Origin: an uncultured Clostridia bacterium
Lineage (GTDB): Bacteria; Bacillota; Clostridia; TANB77; CAG-508
Reading direction: 5' to 3'
DNA length: 64,000 nt
NCBI GenBank assembly: GCA_934141555.1
Contig: CAKPCK010000004.1
Coordinates: 38,698 to 102,697, forward strand
In this document: in pieces, positions 51,574 through 60,484 of the stretch
Numbering within the stretch: the first letter of the stretch is position 1
Layout of the letters: each line of letters begins with the position of its first letter
Made by a program: the position numbers and the translations under genes
The notes under the pieces: model-generated
Told to the model about the DNA's origin: nothing
Seen by the model: the letters and a program-made list of their open reading frames with translations, nothing else
Databases searched by the model: none

Positions 51574-52413
51574 CTAAACTTCCTCTCTTAAATTACTTTC
51601 GAATTTATCTTTTAATTTTAAATATTCTTCTAAGTCTTCATCAAATGCATGACATTTTAATATATTATGTACTTCTTCTACATTCCATTGTTTAAAATTT
51701 TCTGTATGTGGATATGGCTTTAGTAAAAGTCTTTTACAAAAATGGCATACAATAGTATCTTTTCTATTGAATTTTGATTGCTCATTAAATCTTCTTGATA
51801 ATAATTTTTTCTTTGTTGTTGACCAAAATATTGCATCTTGATCAGCAAATAATAATTTTCTAGTTCTTATTAAATTTCTTGCTTTTTCAAATAATTTCGT
51901 CTCTTTTGACATTTTCATATTAAATAATAACATTCCTGCATTTATATAGTCTGGTCTAATTATCCATCTACCATATTTTTCTCTTACAGCAGCATATTCA
52001 TATCCTTCTATGTCTATGTTATATAACTTTGAAATATCATCACCAATCATCATATCTATATCTAAATATAGTATCTTATCAGGAATATCTGGAATTTCGT
52101 CTATCAATAATCTTAAAAGTGTATATGGAGTACAATATGCACTTTCATTTTTACATTTCATAAATTCTTCTTCGTATAAATTCGTAACATCTATTTTGGT
52201 TACTTTATTTTGTGGATTTTTTCTTTTAATTACTTCATTTAAAAACTCTACTTGTCTATCTGTTATACATACATATTCTGGTTTTAATCTTGATAAATCC
52301 ATTGTTAGTATATAACAATTTATTGTTTCTTGTGTTCTTTTAGTCATTGATATTAGTTGAGTTAGTGCTCCATCAAATACTTTTTTATTTCCACATAATA
52401 ATAAATTAATCAT
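51574..52413 (-). CDS. GT8 family glycosyltransferase
   Basis: 279 residues. ILYLDIDMMIGDDISKLYN carries the DxD nucleotide-sugar site, and INAGMLLFNMKMSKE and FADQDAIFW follow as in galactosyl/glucosyltransferases of family 8. First gene of the glycolipid cluster; its stop meets the start of the fusion gene. Acceptor unknown. Confidence 0.87.
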   Translation of the reverse strand: MINLLLCGNKKVFDGALTQLISMTKRTQETINCYILTMDLSRLKPEYVCITDRQVEFLNEVIKRKNPQNKVTKIDVTNLYEEEFMKCKNESAYCTPYTLLRLLIDEIPDIPDKILYLDIDMMIGDDISKLYNIDIEGYEYAAVREKYGRWIIRPDYINAGMLLFNMKMSKETKLFEKARNLIRTRKLLFADQDAIFWSTTKKKLLSRRFNEQSKFNRKDTIVCHFCKRLLLKPYPHTENFKQWNVEEVHNILKCHAFDEDLEEYLKLKDKFESNLREEV

Positions 52414-52545
52414 TTTTTTATCCTTTTTACTTTTATTTCATTATATAGTATACTTATTTTTTAATATTTTGTCAAATTTTAATGATTAATTTTAATTATT
52501 TTTTAATTATTCTTTACTAATATTTTAATAAAATTATTCTATCTA

Positions 52546-52591
52546 AAAAGGACTAGAGACAAGAAATTCTTCTTGCATCTAGTCCCTTTTT
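52546..52591 (-). terminator. Strong terminator after the 52593-53379 orphan pair
   Basis: AAAAAGGACTAGA and TCTAGTCCCTTTTT arms with T-tracts in both directions; the inner loop also pairs (AAGAA and TTCTT). Confidence 0.9.
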
Positions 52592-52592
52592 A

Positions 52593-52946
52593 TTATGCCT
52601 CCTTTTTCACATAGATGATCCCACTGGCATCAGCCGGGGTCTTAGGTGCTTGATACAACACCTTATTAAAGTCCTCATTGCTTTCAACTTTGTACAAAAG
52701 TCCCCAACCGTCTTCAACTTCATTCCAAGTAATAATGAGCTTCTTGGTGTACAAAACATAGCGCTTACCATTCGTAAAACGATGAAGCTTGTTTGCCTTC
52801 ACAAAAGCCTTAATGTCACGAATGTCGAAAACAACCTGAAATGTTTCATTAGCATTGAGATTACACCAATTAGAAATTTGCCGTTCCATCTCAGAAACCT
52901 CAAATCCAAACCAATTGGGTGCCCAACCAATAGAATTCATAGCCAT
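52593..52946 (-). CDS. G+C-rich orphan protein (117 aa)
   Basis: 117 residues beginning MAMNSIGWAPNWFGFEVSEM, mixed alpha/beta (ETFQVVFDIRDIKAFVKANK, KRYVLYTKKLIITWNEVEDG), ending ASGIIYVKKEA. No family recognised. AAAGGAG 9 bases before the ATG. The line 52621-52680 has 29/60 G/C against 11/60 at 48961-49020. It shares a transcript with the orphan gene upstream (31-base gap). Confidence 0.78.
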   Translation of the reverse strand: MAMNSIGWAPNWFGFEVSEMERQISNWCNLNANETFQVVFDIRDIKAFVKANKLHRFTNGKRYVLYTKKLIITWNEVEDGWGLLYKVESNEDFNKVLYQAPKTPADASGIIYVKKEA

Positions 52947-52977
52947 TGCAGTTTTCTCCTTTTGTTATTTAAGCTTA

Positions 52978-53379
52978 TTAAATAGAAAGTTCCATCAGTC
53001 CGTCGTTAATATCAATAGCTTGTGGGGCAATATACACCACCTTTCCATCAACCCTAGCTCTAGTGAGAATATAATGATCAACTTTAGGAATTTCAACATA
53101 CTCCAATTCGAAATCAGAATCATATCCATTCCCAATAGTTTTCTTTACTCTCCCAGCAAATTTTTCTTGTTTCATGCAGTCAAACACCTTCACTTTGTAA
53201 AGTGTCGAATTCATAAAATTGTTTTTAGTAACAAAAGAATCCAATTCCTTTCTACTAATGATGATCTGTCGAGACTCACTTTCTGGCAGGCTGGAAATCA
53301 TTTTCAAAATTGTTTTAAAACTTCCTTCTGCTTTAGAGTACTCCTTTCCATCATTCCGTACAGCACGGATTCTAGACAT
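52978..53379 (-). CDS. G+C-rich orphan protein (133 aa)
   Basis: 133 residues beginning MSRIRAVRNDGKEYSKAEGS, helical then beta-rich (SRQIIISRKELDSFVTKNN, HYILTRARVDGKVVYIAPQA). No family recognised. AAGGAGG lies 7 bases before the ATG. First gene of a two-gene unit with a good promoter upstream and a strong terminator after the second gene. Base composition is unlike the flanking glycosyltransferase and dehydrogenase genes. Confidence 0.78.
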   Translation of the reverse strand: MSRIRAVRNDGKEYSKAEGSFKTILKMISSLPESESRQIIISRKELDSFVTKNNFMNSTLYKVKVFDCMKQEKFAGRVKKTIGNGYDSDFELEYVEIPKVDHYILTRARVDGKVVYIAPQAIDINDGLMELSI

Positions 53380-53451
53380 ACCTTTTCCTCCTTACGCTTT
53401 CATGTGAAAAAATAAAATACAATGTGTACACTTGGCACAACACTGCATTTT

Positions 53452-53480
53452 ATTATAGCATATATTATTAATTTTGTCTA
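53452..53480 (-). promoter_or_regulatory. Sigma-A promoter for the 52593-53379 pair
   Basis: TAGACA (53475-53480), 17-bp spacer, TATAAT (53452-53457). A GTGTACAC palindrome and a GTGCCAA stretch follow within 35 bases, similar to the leader of the 14506-15132 gene. Confidence 0.65.
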
Positions 53481-53494
53481 TTATTTTTCATTAA

Positions 53495-54655
53495 TTAAAA
53501 AGCTCTTCTAAATAATTCGATAAAGTCTTCTTTTGATACTTCTCTTGGATTTCCTGGTTTACATGGATCTTGCATTGCTTTATCTGCTAACATTTCAAAA
53601 TCTTCTTCTTTAGCTCCAACATCTCTAACTCTTTGTGTAATTCCTACTGATTTTGATAATTCAGATATCATCCATACAAATGTATTTATAACATCTTGGT
53701 CATTTAAGTTTGCAGCATCTGGTCTACCAATTTCACATAAGATTTCTCTAAATCTTTGTGCTGTTTCTGGATTTTCACCATTAAATCTCATAACTGTTGG
53801 TAATAAAATAGCATTTGCTAAGCCATGTGGTGTATCGTAAACAGCCCCTAATTGATGTGCCATTGAGTGTACAATTCCTAATCCTACATTTGAGAATCCC
53901 ATACCTGCAATATATTGAGCTAATCCCATCATTTCTATTGCTTCTTCATCTTTTTCGTTTACTGCTGCTGGTAAATATTTAAATATTAATTTTATTGCTT
54001 TCATATGGAACATATCTGACATTGTATTATGTGCTTTTGTGATATATCCTTCAACTGCATGTGTTAATGCATCCATTCCTGTAGCTGATGCTAATGATTT
54101 TGGCATTGTTGCCATTAAATCTGAGTCAACAATTGCCATAATTGGAATATCATGTGGATCAACACATACCATTTTTACTTCTCTTTCTTCATCTGTTATA
54201 ACATAATTTATTGTTACTTCTGCTGCTGTTCCTGATGTTGTTGGTAATGCTATTACTGGCATGCCTCTATTTACTGTATTTGATGCACCATTTAATGATA
54301 CAATATCTGCTCTATCTGGGTTTGTCATAACTATAGATATTCCTTTTGCTGTATCTATACTTGATCCTCCACCAACTGCAACTATTACATCTGCACCTGA
54401 TCTTTTGCAAGCTTCAATTCCATCTGTTACATTTTTGATTGTTGGATTTGGTTTTACTTCTGAATATACTTCAAAAGGTATTCCTGCTTTTTCTAAAACA
54501 TCTGTTACTTTATTGATAACTCCGCATTCTGCTAATGATTTATCTGTAACTACAAATGCTTTTTTAAATCCTCTGTTTTTTATTTCTGGTGCTAATTCTT
54601 CTCTTGCACCTTTTCCAAAATATGATGTTTCATTTAACATAAATCTAACTGACAT
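53495..54655 (-). CDS. Iron-containing alcohol dehydrogenase (lactaldehyde reductase-like)
   Basis: 386 residues, full length for the FucO/AdhB group. VIVAVGGGSSIDTAKGI binds NAD; metal ligands are expected in DSDLMATMP and GIVHSMAHQLGAVYDTPHG. It reduces an aldehyde such as lactaldehyde or acetaldehyde with NADH; the true substrate cannot be read from sequence. Single-gene unit; two hairpins sit in its leader. Confidence 0.9.
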   Translation of the reverse strand: MSVRFMLNETSYFGKGAREELAPEIKNRGFKKAFVVTDKSLAECGVINKVTDVLEKAGIPFEVYSEVKPNPTIKNVTDGIEACKRSGADVIVAVGGGSSIDTAKGISIVMTNPDRADIVSLNGASNTVNRGMPVIALPTTSGTAAEVTINYVITDEEREVKMVCVDPHDIPIMAIVDSDLMATMPKSLASATGMDALTHAVEGYITKAHNTMSDMFHMKAIKLIFKYLPAAVNEKDEEAIEMMGLAQYIAGMGFSNVGLGIVHSMAHQLGAVYDTPHGLANAILLPTVMRFNGENPETAQRFREILCEIGRPDAANLNDQDVINTFVWMISELSKSVGITQRVRDVGAKEEDFEMLADKAMQDPCKPGNPREVSKEDFIELFRRAF

Positions 54656-54686
54656 ATTTTTTACACTCCTTCTTTTGAATCTTATT

Positions 54687-54739
54687 CCTCTTTTATAAGA
54701 GGTTTTATTTATATAATCACCTATTAGGTGTAATTATAT
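54687..54739. other. Two adjacent hairpins in the dehydrogenase leader
   Basis: CCTCTT-TTAT-AAGAGG (54687-54702) and ATATAATCACCTA/TAGGTGTAATTATAT (54711-54739). They may be a terminator for the gene upstream or operators for the dehydrogenase. Confidence 0.45.
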
Positions 54740-54753
54740 ACCAATGTATATTA

Positions 54754-55392
54754 TTAATTTTCTGCATATGTTGCAGGTATTTCAAATAGTTTACTATTTA
54801 TTTCTTGTGTTATTTCTATTTTTTGTAGTTCTTCTGTTCCATTTTCATATATTGTTTTTATATATACTAAATCTTTGCTATTGTCAAAATAAAATCTTGT
54901 TCTTGTTTTACTTTCATCAATATCTAATGATGTAGTTTCTGAAAACATTGTTGCTCCTGTATATTCTTCATATTTTAATTTTCTACCTCTTACTTTTTCT
55001 TCACCACTAGTATGTTCTTTATCTTTAACATCTTTTATCCAGTCTATTACAATACTATTTTCTATATTAGTACTATTATATATATAATATTCTTCTTTAT
55101 CATGTATAATATAATATGTTTTATTATCTTTTATTATTGTTGTTGTATGCATACCATCTGAATAACTATCTATCGCAGTGTTATCTCCATCTTTAACAAC
55201 TATTGTTTTATTTTTTGAATCTTTTTCTTTTGTAAATTGATATGATTGCATTGAATTTAATTTATTATATTCTTCTTGTAATAATTGTTCATTTCCTTTT
55301 TTTTGATTTTTATTAATTAATACTATAATTATTATAATTGCAATTATTATTAATATAATTGGTATTATTGATATTCTTATTTTTTTCTTCAT
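54754..55392 (-). CDS. Membrane-anchored hypothetical protein
   Basis: 212 residues. Ile-rich N-terminal helix (about 6-26), then a beta-rich domain with alternating polar/hydrophobic strands (NKTIVVKDGDNTAIDSYSDG, KTYYIIHDKEEYYIY), somewhat like LolA-type lipoprotein-binding folds but without clear homology. Lies downstream of def. Function unknown. Confidence 0.7.
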   Translation of the reverse strand: MKKKIRISIIPIILIIIAIIIIIVLINKNQKKGNEQLLQEEYNKLNSMQSYQFTKEKDSKNKTIVVKDGDNTAIDSYSDGMHTTTIIKDNKTYYIIHDKEEYYIYNSTNIENSIVIDWIKDVKDKEHTSGEEKVRGRKLKYEEYTGATMFSETTSLDIDESKTRTRFYFDNSKDLVYIKTIYENGTEELQKIEITQEINSKLFEIPATYAEN

Positions 55393-55454
55393 TCTTACTT
55401 CACATTCCTTTTTTCTTTTTTGAATATTTAGTAGACTTTTTCTATTTAGTAAAT

Positions 55455-55934
55455 TTAATTTTGAGTATTGTCAACATATTCTAATGTTCCTGGTATCATT
55501 CTGTCTATAAATACTATTCCATCTAAATGATCAACTTCATGTGCAACTGCTTGAGCTAATAAGTCTTTTGCTTTTAAACTAAATTTTTTTCCGTTTCTAT
55601 CTAATGCTTCTACAGTAAGTTCTTTTGGTCTTATAACTTTCGCATATTCATTTGGAAAACTTAAACAACCTTCTTCTACTTCATGTTCTCCTTTTGTGTT
55701 TATTATTTTAGGATTTATAAATACTCTTGCACCTTCTCCATCTTCTATATCTATTACAACTACTCTTTTTAAAACCCCTACTTGTACAGCTGATAAACCT
55801 ACTCCATTGTATTTATACATTGTTTCTATCATATCATCTATTAATGTTTGTATTTTATCATCTATTACTTCTACTTCTCTTGATTTTTTTCTTAGTATTT
55901 CGTCTTTTTCAAGTCTCATTGTTCTTATTGCCAC
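55455..55934 (-). CDS. def: Peptide deformylase
   Basis: 159 residues. The three motifs are GVGLSAVQVG (usually GxGLAAxQ), EEGCLSFP and AVAHEVDHLDG (HEVDH metal ligands). It removes the formyl group from nascent chains. It follows priA, as in the conserved priA-def(-fmt) order, but fmt does not follow here. Confidence 0.94.
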   Translation of the reverse strand: MAIRTMRLEKDEILRKKSREVEVIDDKIQTLIDDMIETMYKYNGVGLSAVQVGVLKRVVVIDIEDGEGARVFINPKIINTKGEHEVEEGCLSFPNEYAKVIRPKELTVEALDRNGKKFSLKAKDLLAQAVAHEVDHLDGIVFIDRMIPGTLEYVDNTQN

Positions 55935-56027
55935 GACTATATTCTCCCTTCTTTACACTATTACCTTAAATATCATATCCCAAATAAGTTTATTTGTCAA
56001 TTATTTTCGACTAAAATCTATTGGTAA

Positions 56028-58277
56028 TTACATCATGTTATTTGGATTTATTTCTATTGTAACTTTAGTATTTTTATAATTACAATTATAGAATTTTTGT
56101 AAATATTCATTTAAAATTCCATTTGCGTTTTCTGTCATAATTCCTTTTATTATTGTTCTCCATCTAAATCTATTTTGAATTTTGTCTATTGGTGATGGCA
56201 TTGGCTTTAAAACATTAAATTCTTCTATATTAAACATTTTTCTAAAATATTGATATGTTTTTTCTGCAATTTGCTTTACTTCATTTTCATTTAAACTACT
56301 AAATCCAATTAAAATTATGTCACTAAATGGGGGATATTTTAATTGTTCTCTTAATGCTATTTCTGTATTATAGAATTTGTCATAATTCTGTTCTTTGGCA
56401 CATTGTATTGCAAAATTTTCAGGATTATATGTTTGTATTATTACATTTCCTTCTAATTTTTCTCTTCCAGCTCTTCCTGCAACTTGTGTTAAGATTTGAA
56501 ATGTTCTTTCATTTGCTCTATAATCATCTATATTTAAACTACTGTCTGCTGCAATTACTCCTACTAATGTAACATTAGGAAAATGATGTCCTTTTACTAC
56601 CATTTGTGTTCCTATTAAAATGTCTATATTTTCATTTCTAAATTTATTTAATATTTCTTCATGTGAATTTTTCTTGCTTACTGTATCAACATCCATTCTT
56701 ATTGTTGTTGCTTGTGGAAACACTTTATTTATTTCTTGTTCTAATTTTTGTGTTCCAGTTCCAAAATATCTTATTTTTGTACTATGACATTCTGGGCAAA
56801 CTGTTACAACATCTTCTTCATATCCACAATAATGGCATTTTAACTTATTTTCAAATCTATGATATGTTAAACTTATATCACAATTTTTGCATTTTACTGT
56901 ATAACCACATTCTCTACACATTATAAATGTTGAATATCCTCTTCTGTTTAAGAAAAGTATTGTTTGTCTTTTTTCTTCAAGATTTTTTTGTATTGCATCA
57001 TGTAATCTATAACTTAACATTGATCTATTTCCATTTGCTAATTCCATTTTTAAATCTACAACATCTACACTTGGAAGTTTTGAATTATTTGCTCTTTTAG
57101 TTAATGCTAATAATGTTATTTCACCTTGTTGTGCTTTATAATATGTATTTAAATCTGGAGTAGCACTTCCTAATACTAATGGACAATTATTCTCTTTAGC
57201 TACTTTTTTCGCTATTTCTTTTGCATCATACTTTGGAACTGATTCTGATTTATATGAACTATCATGTTCCTCATCTATAATAATTATTCCAATATTATTT
57301 AATGGTGCAAATATTGCAGATCTTGCTCCTATTACAATTTTAGCTTTTCCTTCTTTTATTCTATTCCATTCATCATATCTTTCTCCAAGTGATAATTTGC
57401 TATGTAATACTGCTATTTCATCTTTTCCAAAACGGCTTATAAATCTATCTATCATTTGTGGCGTTAATGATATTTCTGGAACTAATACTATTGAAGTTTT
57501 ATTTTGTTCAAGAGCTTTTCCTATTAGTTGTAAATATATTTCTGTTTTTCCAGACCCTGTTACTCCATATATTAAAAATCTTTCATATTGTTCTTGATTC
57601 ATTTTTTCTGATATTTCGTCAAATGCCATTTGTTGTTCAAGTGTAAGTTTTAAGTTCTCTGTTTTTTCTATCTTTTTGCTTGCAAGTGGGTCTCTTTCTA
57701 CTTTCTTTTCTATTATTTCTACATATCCATTTTTTTCTAATGTTTTTACAATTGCTCTTGTTCCACCTGTATATGCTTCAATTTCAGGTACTGTTACTCC
57801 TTCATTATCTTTTAAAAATTGTAAAACTTTTTTCTGTTTTTCTGATTTGATTTTTTGCATTTCTATATCAAATTCAATTTCTTCTATATCTTTTTTTAGA
57901 TATACTGCATTTATTGTTTTATCTTGAACATTTTTGTTTTCATCTTTTGCTTTTGTTCCTGGTGTTAACATTTGTTTTATACAATCAGATACATTGCAAA
58001 AATATCTTTTAGCCATCCATTGTGCTAATTCAATTTGCTTTTCTGTTAAATTATGTTTTATTTTTACTATGTCTTTTACTTCATATGTTGTGTTTTCTTT
58101 TATTCCTACAACATATCCTTCTGCTAAGTTTGTTTCTTTTCCTTCTGCACTTTTTCCGAATGGAACTATTACTGTGCTTCCTATCATTATTAGTTCTTCT
58201 AGTTCTTTTGGTATGTTATAATCAAATGTTCTGTTTAGTCTTTTGGCTGATCTGTTTATTATTATTTCTGCTATCAT
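56028..58277 (-). CDS. priA: Primosomal helicase PriA
   Basis: 749 residues. Helicase motifs GVTGSGKTEIYLQ and IIIDEEHDSSYKSE, the paired zinc-binding cysteines (CRECGYTVKCKNC, CHYCGYEEDVVTVCPEC) and QMVVKGHHFPNVT. PriA reloads the replisome at stalled forks. Length normal. Confidence 0.96.
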   Translation of the reverse strand: MIAEIIINRSAKRLNRTFDYNIPKELEELIMIGSTVIVPFGKSAEGKETNLAEGYVVGIKENTTYEVKDIVKIKHNLTEKQIELAQWMAKRYFCNVSDCIKQMLTPGTKAKDENKNVQDKTINAVYLKKDIEEIEFDIEMQKIKSEKQKKVLQFLKDNEGVTVPEIEAYTGGTRAIVKTLEKNGYVEIIEKKVERDPLASKKIEKTENLKLTLEQQMAFDEISEKMNQEQYERFLIYGVTGSGKTEIYLQLIGKALEQNKTSIVLVPEISLTPQMIDRFISRFGKDEIAVLHSKLSLGERYDEWNRIKEGKAKIVIGARSAIFAPLNNIGIIIIDEEHDSSYKSESVPKYDAKEIAKKVAKENNCPLVLGSATPDLNTYYKAQQGEITLLALTKRANNSKLPSVDVVDLKMELANGNRSMLSYRLHDAIQKNLEEKRQTILFLNRRGYSTFIMCRECGYTVKCKNCDISLTYHRFENKLKCHYCGYEEDVVTVCPECHSTKIRYFGTGTQKLEQEINKVFPQATTIRMDVDTVSKKNSHEEILNKFRNENIDILIGTQMVVKGHHFPNVTLVGVIAADSSLNIDDYRANERTFQILTQVAGRAGREKLEGNVIIQTYNPENFAIQCAKEQNYDKFYNTEIALREQLKYPPFSDIILIGFSSLNENEVKQIAEKTYQYFRKMFNIEEFNVLKPMPSPIDKIQNRFRWRTIIKGIMTENANGILNEYLQKFYNCNYKNTKVTIEINPNNMM

Positions 58278-58344
58278 ATGTTTTCTCCTTTTTTAGATGA
58301 TTACATTATAACATATTTTTCTTAATTTTAGGCTATTTATATAT

Positions 58345-58376
58345 AAAAAAGAAAAAAACGTGTTTTTATGCACGTT
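58345..58376 (-). terminator. Terminator after gmk
   Basis: AACGTG and CACGTT arms overlap the gmk end and are followed by a TTTTTTTCTTTTTT tract on the minus strand. Confidence 0.75.
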
Positions 58377-58935
58377 CATCTTCTATTCTTTTTTCATTTT
58401 CAATTATTGTCATTATAACTTGTACTGTTTTTTCAAAATCATCATTTTTTATTACATAATCATAAAGTTTAATTTTATCTTCTTCATATTCTAATCTGCC
58501 AAGTCTTACTTCAATATCTTGAATATTATCTCCTCTTTCGATTAGACGTCTTTTTAATTCTTCTTTTTCAACTTTTAAGAATATTGTAACAATTCTCGTA
58601 TCTTTTCCTAAGATTTTTAAAAGGTTTTCTGTTCCATTTACTTCTATGTCTTTTACTATTATTTTTCCTTCTTTTATCTTATTTCCCATAAGTTCTCTCG
58701 ATGTTCCATAATAGTTTCCATGATGTAAATCATATTCATAAAAATCTCCTTTACGGATTTTTTCTTCAAATTCTTCTTTACTAATAAAATGATAATGATC
58801 ACCTTCAACTTCTCCTGGTCTCATATCTCTTGATGTGAATGATGGAAGTGTTACTGCATTAGGTATTCTTTTTAATAGTTCTTTTTTTATTGTATCTTTT
58901 CCTGCCCCTGATACTCCTGATAATATTACTAACAC
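58366..58935 (-). CDS. gmk: Guanylate kinase (GTG start)
   Basis: 189 residues. P-loop SGVSGAGKDTI, GMP-binding FTSRDMRPGEVEGDHYHFIS and YYGTSRELM. It phosphorylates GMP to GDP. The GTG directly follows the rpoZ stop, with AGAGGAG upstream. Gene order remA-rpoZ-gmk differs from the Bacillus order remA-gmk-rpoZ. Confidence 0.94.
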   Translation of the reverse strand: MLVILSGVSGAGKDTIKKELLKRIPNAVTLPSFTSRDMRPGEVEGDHYHFISKEEFEEKIRKGDFYEYDLHHGNYYGTSRELMGNKIKEGKIIVKDIEVNGTENLLKILGKDTRIVTIFLKVEKEELKRRLIERGDNIQDIEVRLGRLEYEEDKIKLYDYVIKNDDFEKTVQVIMTIIENEKRIEDERA

Positions 58936-59169
58936 TTACTCTTCTCCTCTTTCTATTCTATCTTCTTTTTCTTGATCTGGTTCTACTATTTCTACTTTTC
59001 CTTCTGCTATTTCATTTGCTGCTAAAGTTACTGGTGATTCTTCCTTTACTTTTGTTTTTACTTCAGCTCCTTCTGCTATTTGTCTTGCTCTTTTTGATGT
59101 TGCTATTACTAATTCATATCTATTTTTTGCTTTTTTTAGTAATTCTGCAACTGTTGGTTTTACCATCAT
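58936..59169 (-). CDS. rpoZ: RNA polymerase omega subunit
   Basis: 77 residues: MVKPTVAELLKKAKNRYELV, then IATSKRARQI and PVTLAANEIAEGKV, the omega signature, with an acidic tail. It supports assembly of the beta' subunit. Confidence 0.92.
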   Translation of the reverse strand: MMVKPTVAELLKKAKNRYELVIATSKRARQIAEGAEVKTKVKEESPVTLAANEIAEGKVEIVEPDQEKEDRIERGEE

Positions 59170-59195
59170 TTTAAATCTACCTCCTATTTTTTATT

Positions 59196-59459
59196 TTATT
59201 CATCTGCCTGCCCTGTTGGTGTTATATCTTTATCAACTCTTCCTGCTACTGTTTCTGGTTGAACTGCTACCAATATTACATGACCTGAATCCATTATTAA
59301 TACTGCTCTTGTTTTTCTTCCACATGTTGCATCAATTGCTTTTCCTACATCTTTAGCATCTTGAACCATTCTTCTTATTGGTGCTGAATCTGGGCTTACT
59401 ATCGCTATAATTTTATTTGCTGCAATTATATTTCCAAAACCTATATTTACTAATCGCAT
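59196..59459 (-). CDS. remA: Extracellular matrix regulator RemA
   Basis: 87 residues, DUF370: LVNIGFGNIIAANKIIAIVS, DSAPIRRMVQDAK and RAVLIMDSGHVILVAVQPET. RemA is a DNA-binding octamer that activates biofilm matrix genes in Bacillus. Genome neighbourhood with gmk and rpoZ is conserved in Firmicutes. Confidence 0.95.
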   Translation of the reverse strand: MRLVNIGFGNIIAANKIIAIVSPDSAPIRRMVQDAKDVGKAIDATCGRKTRAVLIMDSGHVILVAVQPETVAGRVDKDITPTGQADE

Positions 59460-59479
59460 ATTTTCTCTTCCTTTCCCAA

Positions 59480-59986
59480 CTATTCTTCTGCTTTATTTTT
59501 TCTTTTTGTTTCTTTCTTTATTGGTTCATCTTTTACGATTTCTTTTATGTCACTTAAATTGTCTAGTTCTTCTTTCTTTTCTTTAGTATATATTATTATA
59601 TTTTTTATTGCATAATATATTAAAAATATATATGTTCCTGCAAACATGTATGTATTTGCATCAATTTTTAATACTTTTGGAATATACTGTATTAGTAAAG
59701 AAAATATTGACACTGCCAAAAATTCAATTCCATTCAAAACAGTTTCATCATTATCTTCTTTATATGCAACTTCAAATATCATTATTGACAATATTAAAAA
59801 TATAAAACTTGTTATCTTAATATATTGTGTAAACATTTCTGTTTGTGTGTTAATTGCAAATATATTAACAAACATAAAATATATTGTTATCATTGATGCA
59901 TATACTAAATTATTTAATATACATCCTGTAACTAAATTATTAATTTTTTTTAATATATTTTTTTCTTCTTTTGAATCGTTTTCCAA
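59480..59986 (-). CDS. Four-helix membrane protein, unknown
   Basis: 168 residues with four hydrophobic segments (about 20-45, 55-75, 84-105 and 112-132) and a charged cytoplasmic tail (KEIVKDEPIKKETKRKNKAE). No motif recognised. First gene before remA, possibly in the same operon. Confidence 0.7.
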   Translation of the reverse strand: MENDSKEEKNILKKINNLVTGCILNNLVYASMITIYFMFVNIFAINTQTEMFTQYIKITSFIFLILSIMIFEVAYKEDNDETVLNGIEFLAVSIFSLLIQYIPKVLKIDANTYMFAGTYIFLIYYAIKNIIIYTKEKKEELDNLSDIKEIVKDEPIKKETKRKNKAEE

Positions 59987-60169
59987 TTTTATTTCCTCTT
60001 TCTTGTTTGTATGTATGTTATTTTATCATTTTTTTTAAGATTTATCAAGTGTTTTTATAATGTTTACAATAATATTTTTATATTACATTTATATTACATT
60101 TTTGTATCTTTATTGTTTTTTTATTTTTTCATTGATATACTAGAAGTAGTATATTTTATGGAGGTTTCA

Positions 60170-60445
60170 ATGGAAGAAAAAAATCTGGATACTAATGAAA
60201 TAAAAACAGATATTATAATTACTACTGATGATTCTAATTGTATATCTGAAGAATCTATATCAAACAATATTGAACAAACTTCACCTATAGTATATAGAGA
60301 AATTGAAGAGCCTTGTGTTGCTTTAACAATAATTGGAGAAAATCGATTAACTACTTCTGTATCAATTATAAAACATGGCTTTAAATTTTCCATGAAGGCT
60401 TTTTTCTCTTCTATTGTTTTAACTGTTATGAATTTATTTATATAA
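60170..60445 (+). CDS. Small protein with hydrophobic C-terminus
   Basis: 91 residues. The N-terminal half is acidic and Thr/Ser-rich (TDIIITTDDSNCISEESISN); the last 25 residues are basic then hydrophobic (KHGFKFSMKAFFSSIVL), perhaps a tail anchor. The ATG has GGAGG 7 bases upstream. Promoter-like TTGTTT-17-TATACT lies before it. Single-gene unit on the plus strand. No family recognised. Confidence 0.65.
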   Translation: MEEKNLDTNEIKTDIIITTDDSNCISEESISNNIEQTSPIVYREIEEPCVALTIIGENRLTTSVSIIKHGFKFSMKAFFSSIVLTVMNLFI

Positions 60446-60481
60446 AAAATTGAAGTAGATTTTATCTACTTCAATTTTTTG
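60443..60481. terminator. Bidirectional terminator
   Basis: AAAATTGAAGTAGA and TCTACTTCAATTTT arms between the convergent small gene and the surface-protein gene. Confidence 0.9.
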
Positions 60482-60484
60482 ACT

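Noticed and set aside
52855..53415. Plus-strand open frame of 186 codons across the G+C-rich orphan pair
   Set aside because: Promoter, ribosome binding sites and terminator all support the two minus-strand genes; the plus frame has none.
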